NCBI GenBank assembly: GCA_030549495.1
Contig: JAUIRK010001059.1
Coordinates: 372,001 to 436,000 of the forward strand
Direction of reading: 5' to 3'
Source: Nectonema munidae
Lineage: Eukaryota > Nematomorpha > Nectonematoida > Nectonematidae
Length of the DNA: 64,000 bases
Positions 34,761 through 46,335 of the stretch are shown in pieces; position 1 is the stretch's first letter, and every line of letters starts with the position of its first letter. The notes below the pieces were generated by a model, which saw nothing but the letters and a program-made list of their open reading frames with translations, ran no database searches and was not told where the DNA came from. The translations under genes were made by a program, and so were the position numbers.

Positions 34761-36178
34761 GTCACTCAAGTAGCGTTTTTGAACTTGATAATCACAGGCT
34801 CGATAAAAAACGTAGCAGAGGACGAAATCTTACCGAACTTCTATATGTTTCGTAACTTAGTTTATTATTTAAAATTTCGAATCGCATTTTTTACAAAAAG
34901 TTATCGCATCGTACTGAAATTTGGGAACGTGACATAGCGATACTTTTTTATTTAAAAAAAGCTGAAAAAAATTGGAGTAGTAAAAGTTACTTAAGAAATT
35001 CTAATTTTGAGTACTAAAAGAAACTTAATTTTTAAAATTTTTTTGATTGTCATGATTTTGCTCCCATACATTATACGTATAAAAATGCGTGCTTACATGT
35101 CTATTATTAATTCGGCTAAAATTTGATTTGGAATCATTTTTACCAGAAAACCCCCTTTAAATGGAAGGGTTAAAAAGAAGAAGAAGTTTATTATTATTTT
35201 TATAAAGACTGCAAAAAAACAAGATTTAGGTTCTTCTTACTCGATAATTGCAAGCATTTGACAAGGATTTTGAATTATATGATGAAATATGTAGCGTGGG
35301 AATACGATGAGTTTGAAGATCTTTTTTATGAAATTTATGTGTCAGAAAGCAAAAAAGCCAAATCAGCTGCGAGATAGCTTTCCAACATTTCAATTAAATT
35401 AGTAAATAGTAAGCACAACATTAGTGGATAGTAAATATAACATAAGCATTTAAAATTATAATATAGATGTAAGAATTGTACAAAAAAGTTTATATTATAT
35501 ATTAAAAAAATTGAAAGAAAGTTCTTTGTAATACAAATTAAAAATAGGTTAAATTCTTGAACTAAACAAAATGGTTACAAAACTTCAAGCGAAGGTTAAA
35601 CAAGTTAAAAATTTCACATTATTTAAAAACAAAGGGAAAATAGAACTCAGAAATGACCCTAATCACAAATAACTTACCTACCAAATTGGAAATCATTTTG
35701 CTTCCTAGTAAATTAATAAATACCTGTCTCTTACTCGTTTGAATCTTTTATGATCACAATATTTTCTTCCCGGTGTTACTAAGCAAGGAAGAATTAAAAA
35801 GTTTTTGGAAATGCTGCATCATGTCACTTTGAGCAATGCAACTTTCTTAACATTAAGCTCGTTTACAAGTTCAAAAGAAATCTTCCATTCCAATGTATCC
35901 CAACATTTTTGAACAAGCATGACCCCATAACAAAAAATTATTGCCCATGCCATCATACTATTGCTCGCATTATTAAGTAAACTTTGGTAAGGAATATGAA
36001 CTAAATTTAAAAAAATAATACTTAAAATAATCTGTATTTTAGTGATACCTAAAACTAAATTTTAAAAATTAATATTTTAAAAAAAAATTAAAAAAATGTG
36101 CACCTTCAAATGCAGCCAAGTTATCTCAAGTTTTTAAAGTTTTTACTTCCAAAAAGTTGTTTAAGTTTTGCTTTACAG
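34761..36178. other. No supported gene; weak exon-like frame on minus strand
   Basis: AT-rich. On the minus strand, 35975-35815 is open and reads NASNSMMAWAIIFCYGVMLV then QKCWDTLEWKISFELVNELN, with GTGACA next to it as a poor donor. It is not recognised and may be chance. GGGTTAA at about 35166 matches a piggyBac-type end, but no partner was found. Confidence 0.25.
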
Positions 36179-36297
36179 TGCCATGGAATTCGAACAAGGG
36201 GCGCGCGTAAAGTATTGAGCAGGAACGCAAAATGTTTCATGCTACAAGAATATGAATATTCTTTTCTAAGAGGTGGCGAGGACCTATCTACGGGGGA
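36179..36297 (+). CDS. Orphan exon-like segment with strong splice sites
   Basis: A GC-richer island of 119 bases between a good acceptor (TTTTGCTTTACAG ending at 36178) and a consensus donor (GTAAGT at 36298). One frame is open throughout: CHGIRTRGARKVLSRNAKCF, then MLQEYEYSFLRGGEDLSTG with two bases left over. The other two frames contain stops. The peptide is basic at first and acidic later; no domain is recognised. Its GC content and splice sites stand out from the surrounding AT-rich DNA, which argues for a real internal exon, coding or not, of an unidentified plus-strand transcript. It does not match any part of tyrosyl-tRNA synthetase, the only plus-strand host gene found here. Confidence 0.4.
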
Positions 36298-37430
36298 GTA
36301 AGTTATCGATAAAATATTGTTAATTTAAATAATTTATAAATAAATTGAAAAATTCGTGTTGTGGGCCAATAAATTGCGTTTAAATACGCTAGTGAGTACA
36401 GCTGAGCGAAACAATTGCTCGTCTCACAAAAACTTCTATAATGTTTTCTCTGTATTGTAACAAAATTAAAAAAATTTCATTCAAACTAATGAAAAATATT
36501 AAAAGCTTTAAAAATAAAATAAAAAAACATTTTTTACTTTTGAAAATATGAGTTTTTGTGGTCGTGTGAATAAATGCTCAATGCCCTTAACGAAAATTTA
36601 GGGAATTTTTCCAATTTGAATGACAAAGCTTTGACCAGCAATGTCTTTGTAAAATAAAGTATATAATATAAACTATAAAACTACGTTTTCAATTATTCTG
36701 CACTAGGTAAGAAAAAGTATATTTATTCTCCATATACCTGAGACCGAACATCAAAATGAAGAGTTTGGCATACATTTTTTGCTAAGGATATATGTAAGCT
36801 GAAAAAGACAGAAAATGAATAAAGATATCGTATTTTCAAAATATTAAAAATTAAGCACAAAAAATTTAGTTAAATATAATAATTTTTAAATTAAGCACAA
36901 GAAATTTAGTTAAATATAATAATTTTTAATCATACAGTTAAAAAGGTTTTATCTTTGTACTGAAAAATGACATTAAGTGTTAAAAATTATCTTTCGCATT
37001 TTTTTTAGAAATAATATTGAGATAATTTTTTCTCTTAATTGTTCAATTTTAACAAAATTATCTGAAAATTTTGACTTCTTTTTTAAAGAAATATCTTTGA
37101 GGAAGATGCATTTTAGCACTTATTGCGATACAAACAAAGTAAAGAACTCGTTTGAAATGCTAAGTGAGTTTCGATATGGCTTGTCTTCTTTAAAACCGAA
37201 AGATAACCACTTGTGGAGATGAGTATCTCATACATAAATAAAAAAATCATTTTCTTTTTTATAATACATTTTTAAGTATGTCTAAATCTTAGTATAAACA
37301 TGAGTACGTTATATCCGATCACCTGAACCCAATCGTGTTTTTCACACGCTTATTCAACTTAATTTCAAAAAAGTTTGGAATTGATGTAATAATTTACTAA
37401 CCGAAAGATCAAAATAAGTAATGCGTAAAT
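36298..37430. other. No gene recognised; 40-bp tandem duplication
   Basis: AT-rich. Positions 36851-36890 and 36891-36930 are a direct 40-base duplication starting TTAAGCACAA with one visible mismatch. An ORF at 36977-37222 (81 codons, plus) has no recognised domain. Confidence 0.4.
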
Positions 37431-37625
37431 TTCAATTAAAAAATATGGAAGAATAAAAGTTTTTATAAATAGGAAAAGAGAAAATATTTAGAAACCTGGT
37501 TATTTTAACGCCATCTATACATTTTTGAAAAACTTGCAAAAAGTGAAATTTAGGTTTTATTTGCATGGTTTCCGAGTTCTTGAGATGCGTTATTACTCTT
37601 TGTTCCCCAAAATATATTTTAGACA
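37431..37625 (+). mobile_element. hAT transposase fragment, inverted second copy
   Basis: The plus strand gives KVFINRKRENI and YFNAIYTFLKNLQK (about 37455-37545). This matches the piece KVFINRKRENIETLDYFNTI in the minus-strand hAT remnant at about 5990-5900. The alignment extends over about 190 bases at the DNA level. Only this segment of the transposase survives. It is cut off at 37631 by a TTAA-starting repeat and then followed by the same tandem array as copy 1. Confidence 0.7.
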
Positions 37626-37630
37626 TAACT

Positions 37631-38040
37631 TTAACTAATAACTATCAATAAAAAAGGATCTTCATTAAAAAACTAATTGTACAAAATTTGGCGAATTATA
37701 TAACTCAAATTTTGTGACTTTTCCCAAAATTGTTGACTGAATCTTTTGGTACCATTTCCATGAAATTTGAATCTCGACAAAAACTGCTAATAAAAATCAA
37801 AAATTTAAATTTCTCAAGAAAATTTTGACATTATCTCTAGTTCAAATGTGAGGTTTACTTGTAAAAATTCTTTCCAAAAATATTGATTCTAATTTTACAT
37901 AAAATATATGTTTTTATATCAAATCGATCATATGAGCTTCGTTTCTGGACTCACTTTTTGCAATTTGGTGTTTTAAATATCTTATAGTGTCAATCAAAGT
38001 TCATTATTGAAATATCTTGAATGAATACACCAACATTTGG
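37631..38040. repeat. TTAA-starting dispersed repeat, copy 1 (decayed)
   Basis: From TTAA at 37631 the sequence parallels the copy at 48364-49130: CTTCATTAAAAAACTAATTG against CTTCACTAAAAAATTAATTG, then the shared landmarks TTTTACATAAAATATATG and TTTCTGGACTCA. It lies between the hAT fragment and its tandem array, so it probably inserted into that hAT copy. The TTAA start suggests a piggyBac-mobilised non-autonomous element. Confidence 0.55.
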
Positions 38041-38044
38041 TTTA

Positions 38045-38790
38045 TTAAATAATTCTAGAAAATAATTAGCAGAGAAATACTGCAAGTGGAATTTATTTTG
38101 AAATTTATAAATTTGACAGGTTTCAAGTTTTTTTGACACGTTTAATTGATTTGATAAAAAATGAGCATCACTACTAAATTGAGCATACTAGAAAATGCTA
38201 TATTTGTGTAAAAAACATTTTATAAGTATTTTAATAAAAATACTAATTTTGACATGAGCTGTCATATTATAAATCAATTTTTTGACAGGTTTAATTATTT
38301 TTATAAAAAAATGAAAACCACCAATAAACTCTACATACTTTAAAATCAACATATATAAAAAACTTTTTAAAGGAATAAAAATTTTATTTTTGTAATAGGC
38401 TGTCTTATTTAAATCATTTTTGACAGTTGTGACTGATTTTTTATAAAAAATGAACATCACAAGTAAATTCCGCTTACTTGAAAATGGAGACATATGTATA
38501 AAAATTTTATATAAATATTTAAATAAAAAGTTACTTTGTGATATGAGCTATGATATATAAATCAATTTTTTTCACGTTTGATTGATTTTGATAAAAAAAA
38601 AGTTGTTATCACCACTGAATTCAACATACTTGAAAATGAATATATATGTATGAAAAACTTTATATAAATATTTAATTAAAAGGTTCCTTTTTGAGATGAG
38701 CTGTCAAATATAAGACAGTTTTTGACAGGTTTGATTATTTTGATAAAAAAAATGGACATCACCACTGAATTCAGCATAGTTGAAATATAT
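38045..38790. repeat. Tandem array of ~150-bp units (copy 2, inverted)
   Basis: Five diverged units with landmarks (ATGAGCATCA and variants) at about 38161, 38311, 38450, 38600 and 38752, giving periods of roughly 140-152 bases. Each unit runs TTGACAGGTTT, GATTTTGATAAAAAA, ATGGACATCACCACTGAATT, CAGCATACTTGAAAATG and an ATATATGTA tail. The array starts with AGCAGAGAAATACTGCAAG (38059-38077), the reverse complement of the block that closes the array at 5038-5056. Unit order and flank show that this is the same structure as 4270-5060, in opposite orientation. Confidence 0.75.
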
Positions 38791-38799
38791 ATGTAACAT

Positions 38800-39640
38800 A
38801 GGAAATATTTGTAAATTGTTAAAAAAAACTTTTTTCAATTTGTTGCAAATGTGTTCAGATGGGCAGATAGTATAATTTAAATTATGCAATCTGATGAGAG
38901 ATTTAATCGAGTAAAATTCGTGCGTGTTTTTTTTAAACTAAAAGACGATTTTGAAAAAAAAGTTTGAAAAGATTGGCGAAAATAACTAGAAAAATGAAGT
39001 TTCATGTTCCGAATTTTCTCTAAAAATTTCTTCTTACTTTCATCCATATGTTTTCAATAATTTGTTTCAATGAGGGGTTTGAAGAATCGGCAAAATTTTT
39101 TCATGGATAATGACATCACACCAAGAATTATTATTTATGCTCCTAATTTTCTTTATCTGGGGCATTCGGCACATACAGTTAGTGTCCCATGCAAAATATG
39201 TATAAAAATGTCATTTCTATTGCTATATTTCAATACTAATTTCTTCATTTCTAATTGACACTTCTAAAATATAACATTTACTTTCTCTTCCAACACCACA
39301 AAAAAACCCAATATATCCTTCATGGTATTATCTTATATTGTTTTTGGAAAAAAAATTCTATTCATCTACTTCAACTATTTTTTGTTGAAATTAATCTAGA
39401 AGCCCCAACTATTTTAATGTGATTATTTTTAATCCATTCAGTACAATGATCCACGGCAATTACCCCAGTCTACACAGGTATTAGTACACAGAAGTTTACC
39501 ACGTTCTTTTAAACCTCTTCTTCCCCAAAAATGTAAAATATATCTTGGGGAATTTCTTTTTTTACATTGATTGCATCGCCATTGATACCCACATATGGTA
39601 TGATTTCTTTTGATTTATGATTTCATGTGTTGATTTTTTA
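38800..39640 (-). mobile_element. Merlin (IS1595/ISXO2-like) transposase remnant
   Basis: The minus strand carries, in order, YQWRCNQCKKRNSPRYILHF (about 39590-39530; the zinc-ribbon end and start of the DDE domain), QQKIVEVDE (about 39395-39365; first catalytic Asp context, normally VEIDE) and YHEGYIGFFCGVGRESKCYI (about 39335-39265; family pattern HWVFGGVERG). After more text it ends in IENIWMKVRRNF (about 39065-39030; family pattern IENLWxxxKR). This order is that of Merlin transposases, eukaryotic relatives of bacterial IS1016/IS1595. Stops and frame changes break it repeatedly. No terminal repeats were resolved. It abuts the tandem array at 38790. Confidence 0.6.
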
Positions 39641-41300
39641 TTAAACCAGGTTAGTAACTAATCTTTTAAATATAAAGAATGAGCCAAAGAACTATAATCC
39701 AATCGTCCACATTAAATAGTTCCATTGTTAATTATTTAATTTGTTTGTGAAATCAGATACAGAAAAATCTTCAAAGCAATTTCAGAAGATGTTATTATAA
39801 AAGTCTATCCTAAAATTTTATGCAAGAGGCCTATCATTTTTGTTTCGTTTTCTAACGTTTTTCCCTTCAAGTTGTATTTATTTCATGAAAAAGAAAGAAT
39901 ATGCTTTCTTCTCACGTAAAAACATTTCTGTAAGCGAAAAAAGTCGCTCTAAAACCAAGTGAATCAGCTTATTTGATTAGATAAATAAGTATTGAATTAA
40001 GCCGTTTTCATAAAAATATAGGGAATACAATAATTTACACCTGAAATTCTATATCAACTTAGGATAATCCTTTACTTTACATAGAAGACCAAATAAATCA
40101 GAATGTTTGTTAGGAATGAAATTTTCTGTGTAATCTTCATTTTTTGTTTAGTAATAATTTATTAAAATTACGAGAAAACTGTACGCATAAACCACAAAGG
40201 CTTTCCAAAATGTATGAAAAAACCTGTTAGATTAAACAATACAAAAGCTTCAAACACCCCAAAATACCAAAAGTTATTGAAAATAAGCTATTAAATATAA
40301 ACAAGGAAAACATTTATTTAGTAAGTTGATTTTCAATATCTTTGGTATTTTGGGGAGTTTTCTAGTCTTTTGTCTGATATTAAAGAAAGCTTTACATACA
40401 AGTAATGCAGCTAGATGATCGTCAATTTAGGAGAGTTAAAAGTCAATAAAGTCAATTGTCTTATTTTATAAAGTTTGTGTAAAAGAAGTCCAAGACAACA
40501 AAAGTCAACTTTTTATTGATAGGTCAATTGCTTAATAGTCCATTTTTTTGTAAGTAATCGAGATTTTGTAAAAATTTAACAAGTTAGCTAACAAAGAGGA
40601 AGTATATAACGATTTTGGAATTGCTTTTATATACTGAAGAGTTCCCAAACCAAATAAAAATATATTTTATTTTTATAATTATTTGACAAATCATTTTTAA
40701 TATATATAAAAAAAATTGACAACTTAATTATGGTACATAAATAAAATAAGCCAGAAACGTAATTTTAGAATCTTACAATTGATTTAAATAGAAGTATCAC
40801 ATTTGAGATGATGAATTTGGTATAAGAAACTACATGGAAAAACAAATCAATAAAAATAAGAAAAATAGAAGTATATCTATCTAATATGCTCTTCTCTAAC
40901 ACACACAACAGACAGGGAAAGATAAATTCGAGTGAATAAAACTTTTTTCTAAAAATCGCGCCTTTTCAAAAGAGAAACTTTAAGATATTTCATGTCAACT
41001 TTTTGAAGTCGTTCGGTCTATTTTTGAAGGATTTATAGCTCAACCTTTCGTGTCCCTGATTCATCAAATGTATGTCGTTGTTTATTATAATCATTCAAAA
41101 TTAGAATACAATAAATGTTGTAGTTTTTAAGTCAACATGCCACTTTCACTTTGCTGAGTAATTTGTTCAATTTTCTGTCAAGTTATTACATCAAACAAAC
41201 TTGATCTAATTCATACACCACTGGCACAACCGTACCCATATGCACTCACAACATGCAAACACTTGAGAAATGATTGCATCGTGCCGAATCTCTCTTTTAT
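39641..41300. other. No gene; foldback at 40241-40372 and a hAT-end fragment
   Basis: AT-rich. Positions 40241-40284 and 40328-40372 are imperfect inverted arms sharing CCCCAAAATACCAAA and ATTGAAAAT around a loop of about 43 bases. At 40436-40460, AAAAGTCAATAAAGTCAA is the inverse of the subterminal TTGACTTTATTGACTTTT motif of the hAT at 32645-34760, so an eroded relative of that element starts near here. Confidence 0.45.
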
Positions 41301-41309
41301 TTGGCATAG

Positions 41310-41590
41310 ACGTTTTCTTTACTGTTTGATCTCGAAATGACCTCTTTGAGGAAAACTTTCAATGAATAAAAATACGTTTTTTAAACGAATGCATTGAATC
41401 AAACTTATTGTCGGTTTTTTTCCACACAGAAAACATCTACCCCTTTTTCTTTTCACAGTTATTCCGTAAAATTTTTGCTTTAGGATTTCTGGCCAAAGTT
41501 TTTCTTCTTTCAATGTGTGAGTTTACAAGATGCTTTCCTAAAACATCTAGAAAAAGTCTTCCTTTATAAAAACAATTTTTTATATTTGTT
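41310..41590 (-). mobile_element. piggyBac transposase C-terminal remnant
   Basis: The minus strand reads FLDVLGKHLVNSHIERRKTL (about 41555-41495). In another frame it gives VKRKRGRCFLCGKKPTISLI then QCIRL (41460-41385). This fits the end of piggyBac transposases: a final helix with FLxxLGxxL, a linker, and a Cys-rich zinc-ribbon (CxxCGKK...C). Only this tail is readable; several of the expected later Cys are missing. Moderate confidence. Confidence 0.4.
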
Positions 41591-41599
41591 TGTGATCTC

Positions 41600-42690
41600 T
41601 GTAGATAAAATATAGGAATTCAAAGCATATATATCAAGACGTGTGTTTAAGAAGTGAATGATTTATTTTTATTCGGAACAAACAGATTAGGAATCCTAAA
41701 ATTCTTTAAAAATTTTTAGAATGTAAATGCAAAAACGTATTCCAGAAAGGAAATCAACAGGGTGAGTAGGAGATAATTCCTTGTAAAATCTGGATATGTC
41801 TTTTTAGTTTAATCTAATTGAATCTGCTCTTTTTTGAGTTAAATCCTTAATTTTAGTCACGAATTTTTATTTTCAGCCTTCTATTTTTATGGAGTATCTT
41901 GTTTTTAGTTTTGTTAAAATAGCTACAAATTTTGTGACTTTTAGTTTAATCCACTTGAATCAAAGGTTGGTAAATTAGGGATGGTATTCGGTGAAAATTA
42001 GCCATTATTATCAACGGAAGAATACGGTTGAATAATTCAGCGTAACCGAACAGTAATTCTAAATAACATTATAATAATTATAAATAGTTTCCTAATACAA
42101 AATACATTGTAATACAATGCTTTGTGTAATCACAGCATGTTCTTTTTAAAAACGCCATTGCATTATCTTATTTTGAGGTTCTGGTACTTGTAATTATGTT
42201 CTAATAAAATAGCGTTTGCTTTTTTCCCTTTCTTTGGCAAACTATTTTCGTAGCTTATGCGTGTATCTATCGAAATTTCGTCAAATTTAATCGGTTAATC
42301 GATCAGTGAAAGTATTGTAGGCAATGAATTAATGGGGTAACGAAAACACGGTTAATCAGAATCATTAGTAAATATGTGTGAATATTATAAAATTCACTTG
42401 CTTAATAAGTAAATGGGCATGGATAATAAATTGGTCAAGCGGATTTTCTGTAAAATATTTTTTTGCTAATCGTCGTTACGATGAATAAATAATGGACTAA
42501 TGAGTGTTAATTCACTATTTAATCAAGTTTAATAATGATAAATATAAAACTGAAAACTTAAAATGAAGCTTAAATGAAGAAAGTCATGCCTAAAGAAGCC
42601 ATAGTGTATACGATTGAGAGTAAATTTAAAATTGCGCAACTTTTTATAGAATAAGGCAAGGATGATTTTTGAATATTTAAGAATTTGGTG
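41600..42690. other. No gene recognised
   Basis: AT-rich, short frames only. TAGGGATGGTATTCGGTG at 41968-41985 resembles a hAT-type end, but no partner was found. Confidence 0.35.
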
Positions 42691-42699
42691 ATTTAGTTT

Positions 42700-43190
42700 C
42701 AGAATTGCCTTCAACTCTCCTCTCATCTCTCTATGATGGGGATGGTGAAGATGGCGCGCGTTTACTAATTAAAAGGAACCTGCATCCCTTACTGCTTACA
42801 CGTCTTTCTCTAATGAATGAAGGAAAGCTTGTCAGCAGTTTTCAGTGAAACGCTACTTCGAGTGTGAAAATGGCGTGCAAATCTGAAGGAAGATGTAGAG
42901 AGCGAGTGCTGCAGAAAATATACACTTTGTGTTTAGTAGGAAATTGGTAATAAATTTAAAATTAGCGAAGGAGAAGACAACAGAGCATAAATGTTGCCAG
43001 AGAAGAATGTTAGTCAAAGGAAGTGGTGGCAATTAAATCAATCAAAAGCCTGTTTTCGCGTAAAATTAAATGCGTGTTTTTCCTCCACTTGCACTCATCA
43101 ATATTCTCTTTCTTATTCTCTGTCTCTCACTTTTTATTTTATTTTTTCCCTTTTCTCCCTATACTTACATAGCAGGCACCTAACATAAAG
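42700..43190. other. GC-richer unique island, possible promoter/UTR
   Basis: This stretch is visibly less AT-rich than its surroundings (GATGGCGCGCGTTT, GAGCGAGTGCTGCAG) and lacks recognisable transposon text. Short ORFs occur on both strands (42991-43188 plus, 42726-42529 minus), with no domain. It could be the 5' end of a transcript on either strand, but no splice-linked coding exon could be tied to it. Confidence 0.25.
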
Positions 43191-43599
43191 ACTGCCATAA
43201 AAAAGTTAGAATAGAGCTCCTCTCTCACATTATTACTAAAAAATTCCAAAACACTTCTGAGGAAAAGTAATAAAAGAATACACTCAAATTTTATTTCCAA
43301 TCAAGGAGACATAAAATATATTTAAATACATAATATTAAAATCAGAATGGAAATTATGTAGAAAGAACTTGGCTATTAAATTTCTTAAACACAATCATCG
43401 CCAAAGTTGGCAGTGATGTCATTCATTAAATTAAAATCCTTTCTGCCATAGCACTTTTATTCTAATATGATGAATCCGTAGAATAAGCCAGTTACGTTAA
43501 ACCTCCCAGTGGGACACTTCGCGGTGCATGTTTTGGCGCTTAAAAATGAATTTAAAATGAAAATAAATTAATATATCTTACCAACTAAAAAACTAAATA

Positions 43600-45829
43600 C
43601 AGTGATGCTTTCCTAATCCGACAATTTAATATATCCGGCACTTTTTTTTGTAAATAATAAGGTCCATGACTATTTTTGTATTTCTTGATTTATTAATCCG
43701 ACAAATTTTGATTCCGACTACGAGATACTTTTTTAATTCCATGTATATAGACTAGCCTATATAGATTATTTTTTAATCCAACTTATCAAAATTTTTTAGA
43801 TTTAATATTATAGATTATTATAATTATTTAAATTATTATTAATATTTTTAGATTTATATTTTAGTCTATTATTATACTAATTACAAAACATAAAATTACA
43901 AGAAATATTTAAGATTTATATTAAAATAATTTTTAGTTTGAAAATTTTTCTAAATTTTATAATGGTAGAGACTTTTTAAATTTTAGAGTGTTTTTTTAAC
44001 ATGTCTAAACGCTCTCGAACAGAAATTAATGGAGTTATTAAAAAAGAAGTTTGTGAGTTTAAGCGAAAATACACAAAGGCAAGTCACAAAGAAATTTCTA
44101 ATCACATACAAACTCTTTTTGGAATTTCAATTGCAAGAAATACAATTTCAGACATAATAAAAAATCTGAATTTTGGTGTAATTTGTCAAAAAATGAACAA
44201 GTTTTTAAACGAAATAAAAGTGGACATGAATTAAAACGAGAATCTGCTTTATACATCTGGTTTAAAGATGTTAGTTCCAAAGGTGCTATTATCAATGATG
44301 AACTTTTGATTGAAAAAGTTAAAAGTTTTGGACAAAAAACTGAACTTCAAGTCTCGTCAAATTTTCAATGTTCTCGAGGATGGATAGCAGGCTTTAAGCA
44401 TCGATACGGTATAAAAAAGTTTAATATTCATGGAGAATCTAGTACTATGTTTTATATATTTAATCAAAAATTGCTTTCGAGTGACCTTGACACTACTTGC
44501 TTTTTTATATACAATCCATGCCTTCAACATAGCAATGTCAAGCATATTGTACCATACTGATAATGCCCATCTTCTTGATTCAGACAAATTGGTCTATTTT
44601 CTTGACATCAAATCCACAATATCAACGCCAATTTTATTATGATTATAGAAGTCGATTACAGTTGGTTTTTTTTCTGATCGCTTGAAACTGTTGGAGAGTC
44701 ATGCATTGAAGATAAAAGACAGACAGATCTTTTTTCTTTGCATTTGTAATTCACAAATATGCATCCAACCTTATCTTTGTAATATAACTTACTTTCAAAC
44801 TTTTTACCTTTTTCATGGCACATCATTTTTTTGTTACACCTTTACTATTTGCTCTCAATGTTCCAACAAAGGAATTTTATGGGTACTGAGTTTTTGAACT
44901 AATGCGACGCTTGAAAAAAAGTTATCTGCCGTTATGTTGTAACCTTTGTTTTTTATTTCAAAAGTCACCCTCATAACAACATCTTCAGCAAGAGGCTTAC
45001 CAAAACGAGAAGCTTTCTCCTGTGCTCATAAATAAGGCAAAATTTTGTAAACATATTTACTTTCTACTTCCACGAGAAGCCAGAACTTGATGCCAAACTT
45101 ATCGGGTTTATTACGCATATAAACAATGAAGGGGCAACGATTTTTCAATGGAAGTAGTTGCTCGTCGATTCTCATGCTGAAATCGGGAATAAAGGAATTC
45201 ATACAATTTTAAACAAAAATATCGAAAATTTCCCTAACATGCGTGAATTTATCTGTACTTATTCTCTCATTTCTTGAAGACTTATCGTCAAATCGGAGTG
45301 ACTGAAGAACATTTGAATAACCTGATTCAAAAGAAAGAGAAACCGTAGAAGAAGATTTAGAAACTTTAATGCAACAGTTTCCAGGACCTATTATGACAAG
45401 TAAAAATGATATAGAGGCTGAAAATAAAGTTGAAACAAGAAATTTAACAGGTGAAAAAATCGTTGAAATTGTTGCTCCAGCCGAAGAAAGAAACGGTGGT
45501 AGTTCTTTTAGTATTCGAAATGATAAATCAAACTCTGATACAGAGTCTCCGACATCCATTTAAGAAATGCGGTCTTATTTAAGTCGAGCAATAAAATTTT
45601 GTGAAGAAAATGAAGATTTCTCCCAATTTTTAGACGTTTTATCTTTAATTATAAAAAAAAGTGAAAAAAGAATGAAACAAGTTATTATAGAGAAGTTTTT
45701 AGTATAAATTTCAATAAAATTTTCAATTGTTTAAAAATTTTTTTTTTTTTTGAAATTTGAATGTAAAATTTTTTAATCCGACCTCACAAACGCTGTAACC
45801 ATAGATGTCGGATTAACCAATCCTCACTG
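43600..45829 (+). mobile_element. Tigger/pogo DNA transposon, interrupted by a piggyBac fragment
   Basis: Complete ends are visible: CAGTGATGCTTTCCTAATCC at the left (43600) and, inverted, CAGTGAGGATTGGTTAATCC at the right (ending 45829), flanked by TA on both sides (43598-43599 and 45830-45831). AATCCGACA words recur inside the left end. The transposase starts at ATG 44001 with a CENP-B-type helix-turn-helix (KASHKEISNHIQTLFGISIA). It shifts frame near 44190 and continues with a second DNA-binding domain (CSRGWIAGFKHRYGIKKFNI, about 44370-44430). The C-terminal tail resumes at about 45340 (GEKIVEIVAPAEERN) and ends near 45700. The DDE catalytic region is absent; its place is taken by piggyBac sequence on the other strand (44450-45230). 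Confidence 0.85.
44450..45230 (-). mobile_element. piggyBac transposase fragment nested in Tigger
   Basis: Reading down from 45200, the minus strand gives SMRIDEQLLPLKNRCPFIVY and MRNKPDKFGIKFWLLVEVES (45185-45080). This is the conserved piggyBac core around a catalytic Asp (IDEQ). GYNITADNFFSSVALVQKL follows (the TDNFFTS block, about 44950-44900). Near 44585-44450 it reads RRWALSVWYNMLDIAMLKAW and KVTRKQFLIKYI, the family's C-terminal helices. The N-terminal third and the zinc-ribbon are not seen, and neither are TTAA ends, so only a fragment remains. It is antisense to the host Tigger. Confidence 0.75.
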
Positions 45830-45831
45830 TA

Positions 45832-46335
45832 ACTAAAATGAAAAATTTGTTATTTGTAAAATTCCATGTTATCTGATGCTCATATATGCCCAAATAATTA
45901 ACCCTAAATTGAAAGATAATCCATTTTTTAAAATGGGAAATTATTTTTGCAAAATTCTAAATATGCATTAAAAATAAATAAAACTAGAATGTATGGAACT
46001 CACTATGAAAAAGAGAAGCAATGTATCTTTTTTTTCTTGGAACACGTTGATCAATTACACACAATTGTTCGCAACGTCAGTTTGAAATTTCTAAAAGTTC
46101 AACGTTTTGAAGGCATAATAACGTATATTAAAATTTTAAACATCGGTGTTCACGTAAAAAATAGTTTTTACATTTTAAATTTACCCATTCATGATGCATT
46201 ATGCACTCTAATAGCTGAGAAACTTTGCGGTTTGTCTATTAATAAAATGATCTCAAATTTATGAACTTCGGTTGTCGCCAATTTGCAAGCATCGAAGTTC
46301 TTAGACTGTCCCTTCAATTTCGGGAGGACAAGATT
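45832..46335. other. No gene recognised
   Basis: AT-rich spacer between the Tigger and the next piggyBac. TTAACCC at about 45899 matches a piggyBac-type end. The plus ORF at 45947-46264 has no recognised domain. Confidence 0.35.

Noticed and set aside
36179-36297. Idea that this island is a spliced-leader or snRNA gene
   Set aside because: It has an acceptor as well as a donor, no Sm-site context I can defend, and only one copy in the window.
45209-45559. 116-codon minus-strand ORF
   Set aside because: Antisense to the C-terminal tail of the Tigger transposase, which matches the family on the plus strand.
45947-46264. 105-codon plus-strand ORF
   Set aside because: No recognised domain; it ends before the left end of the piggyBac and has no splice context.
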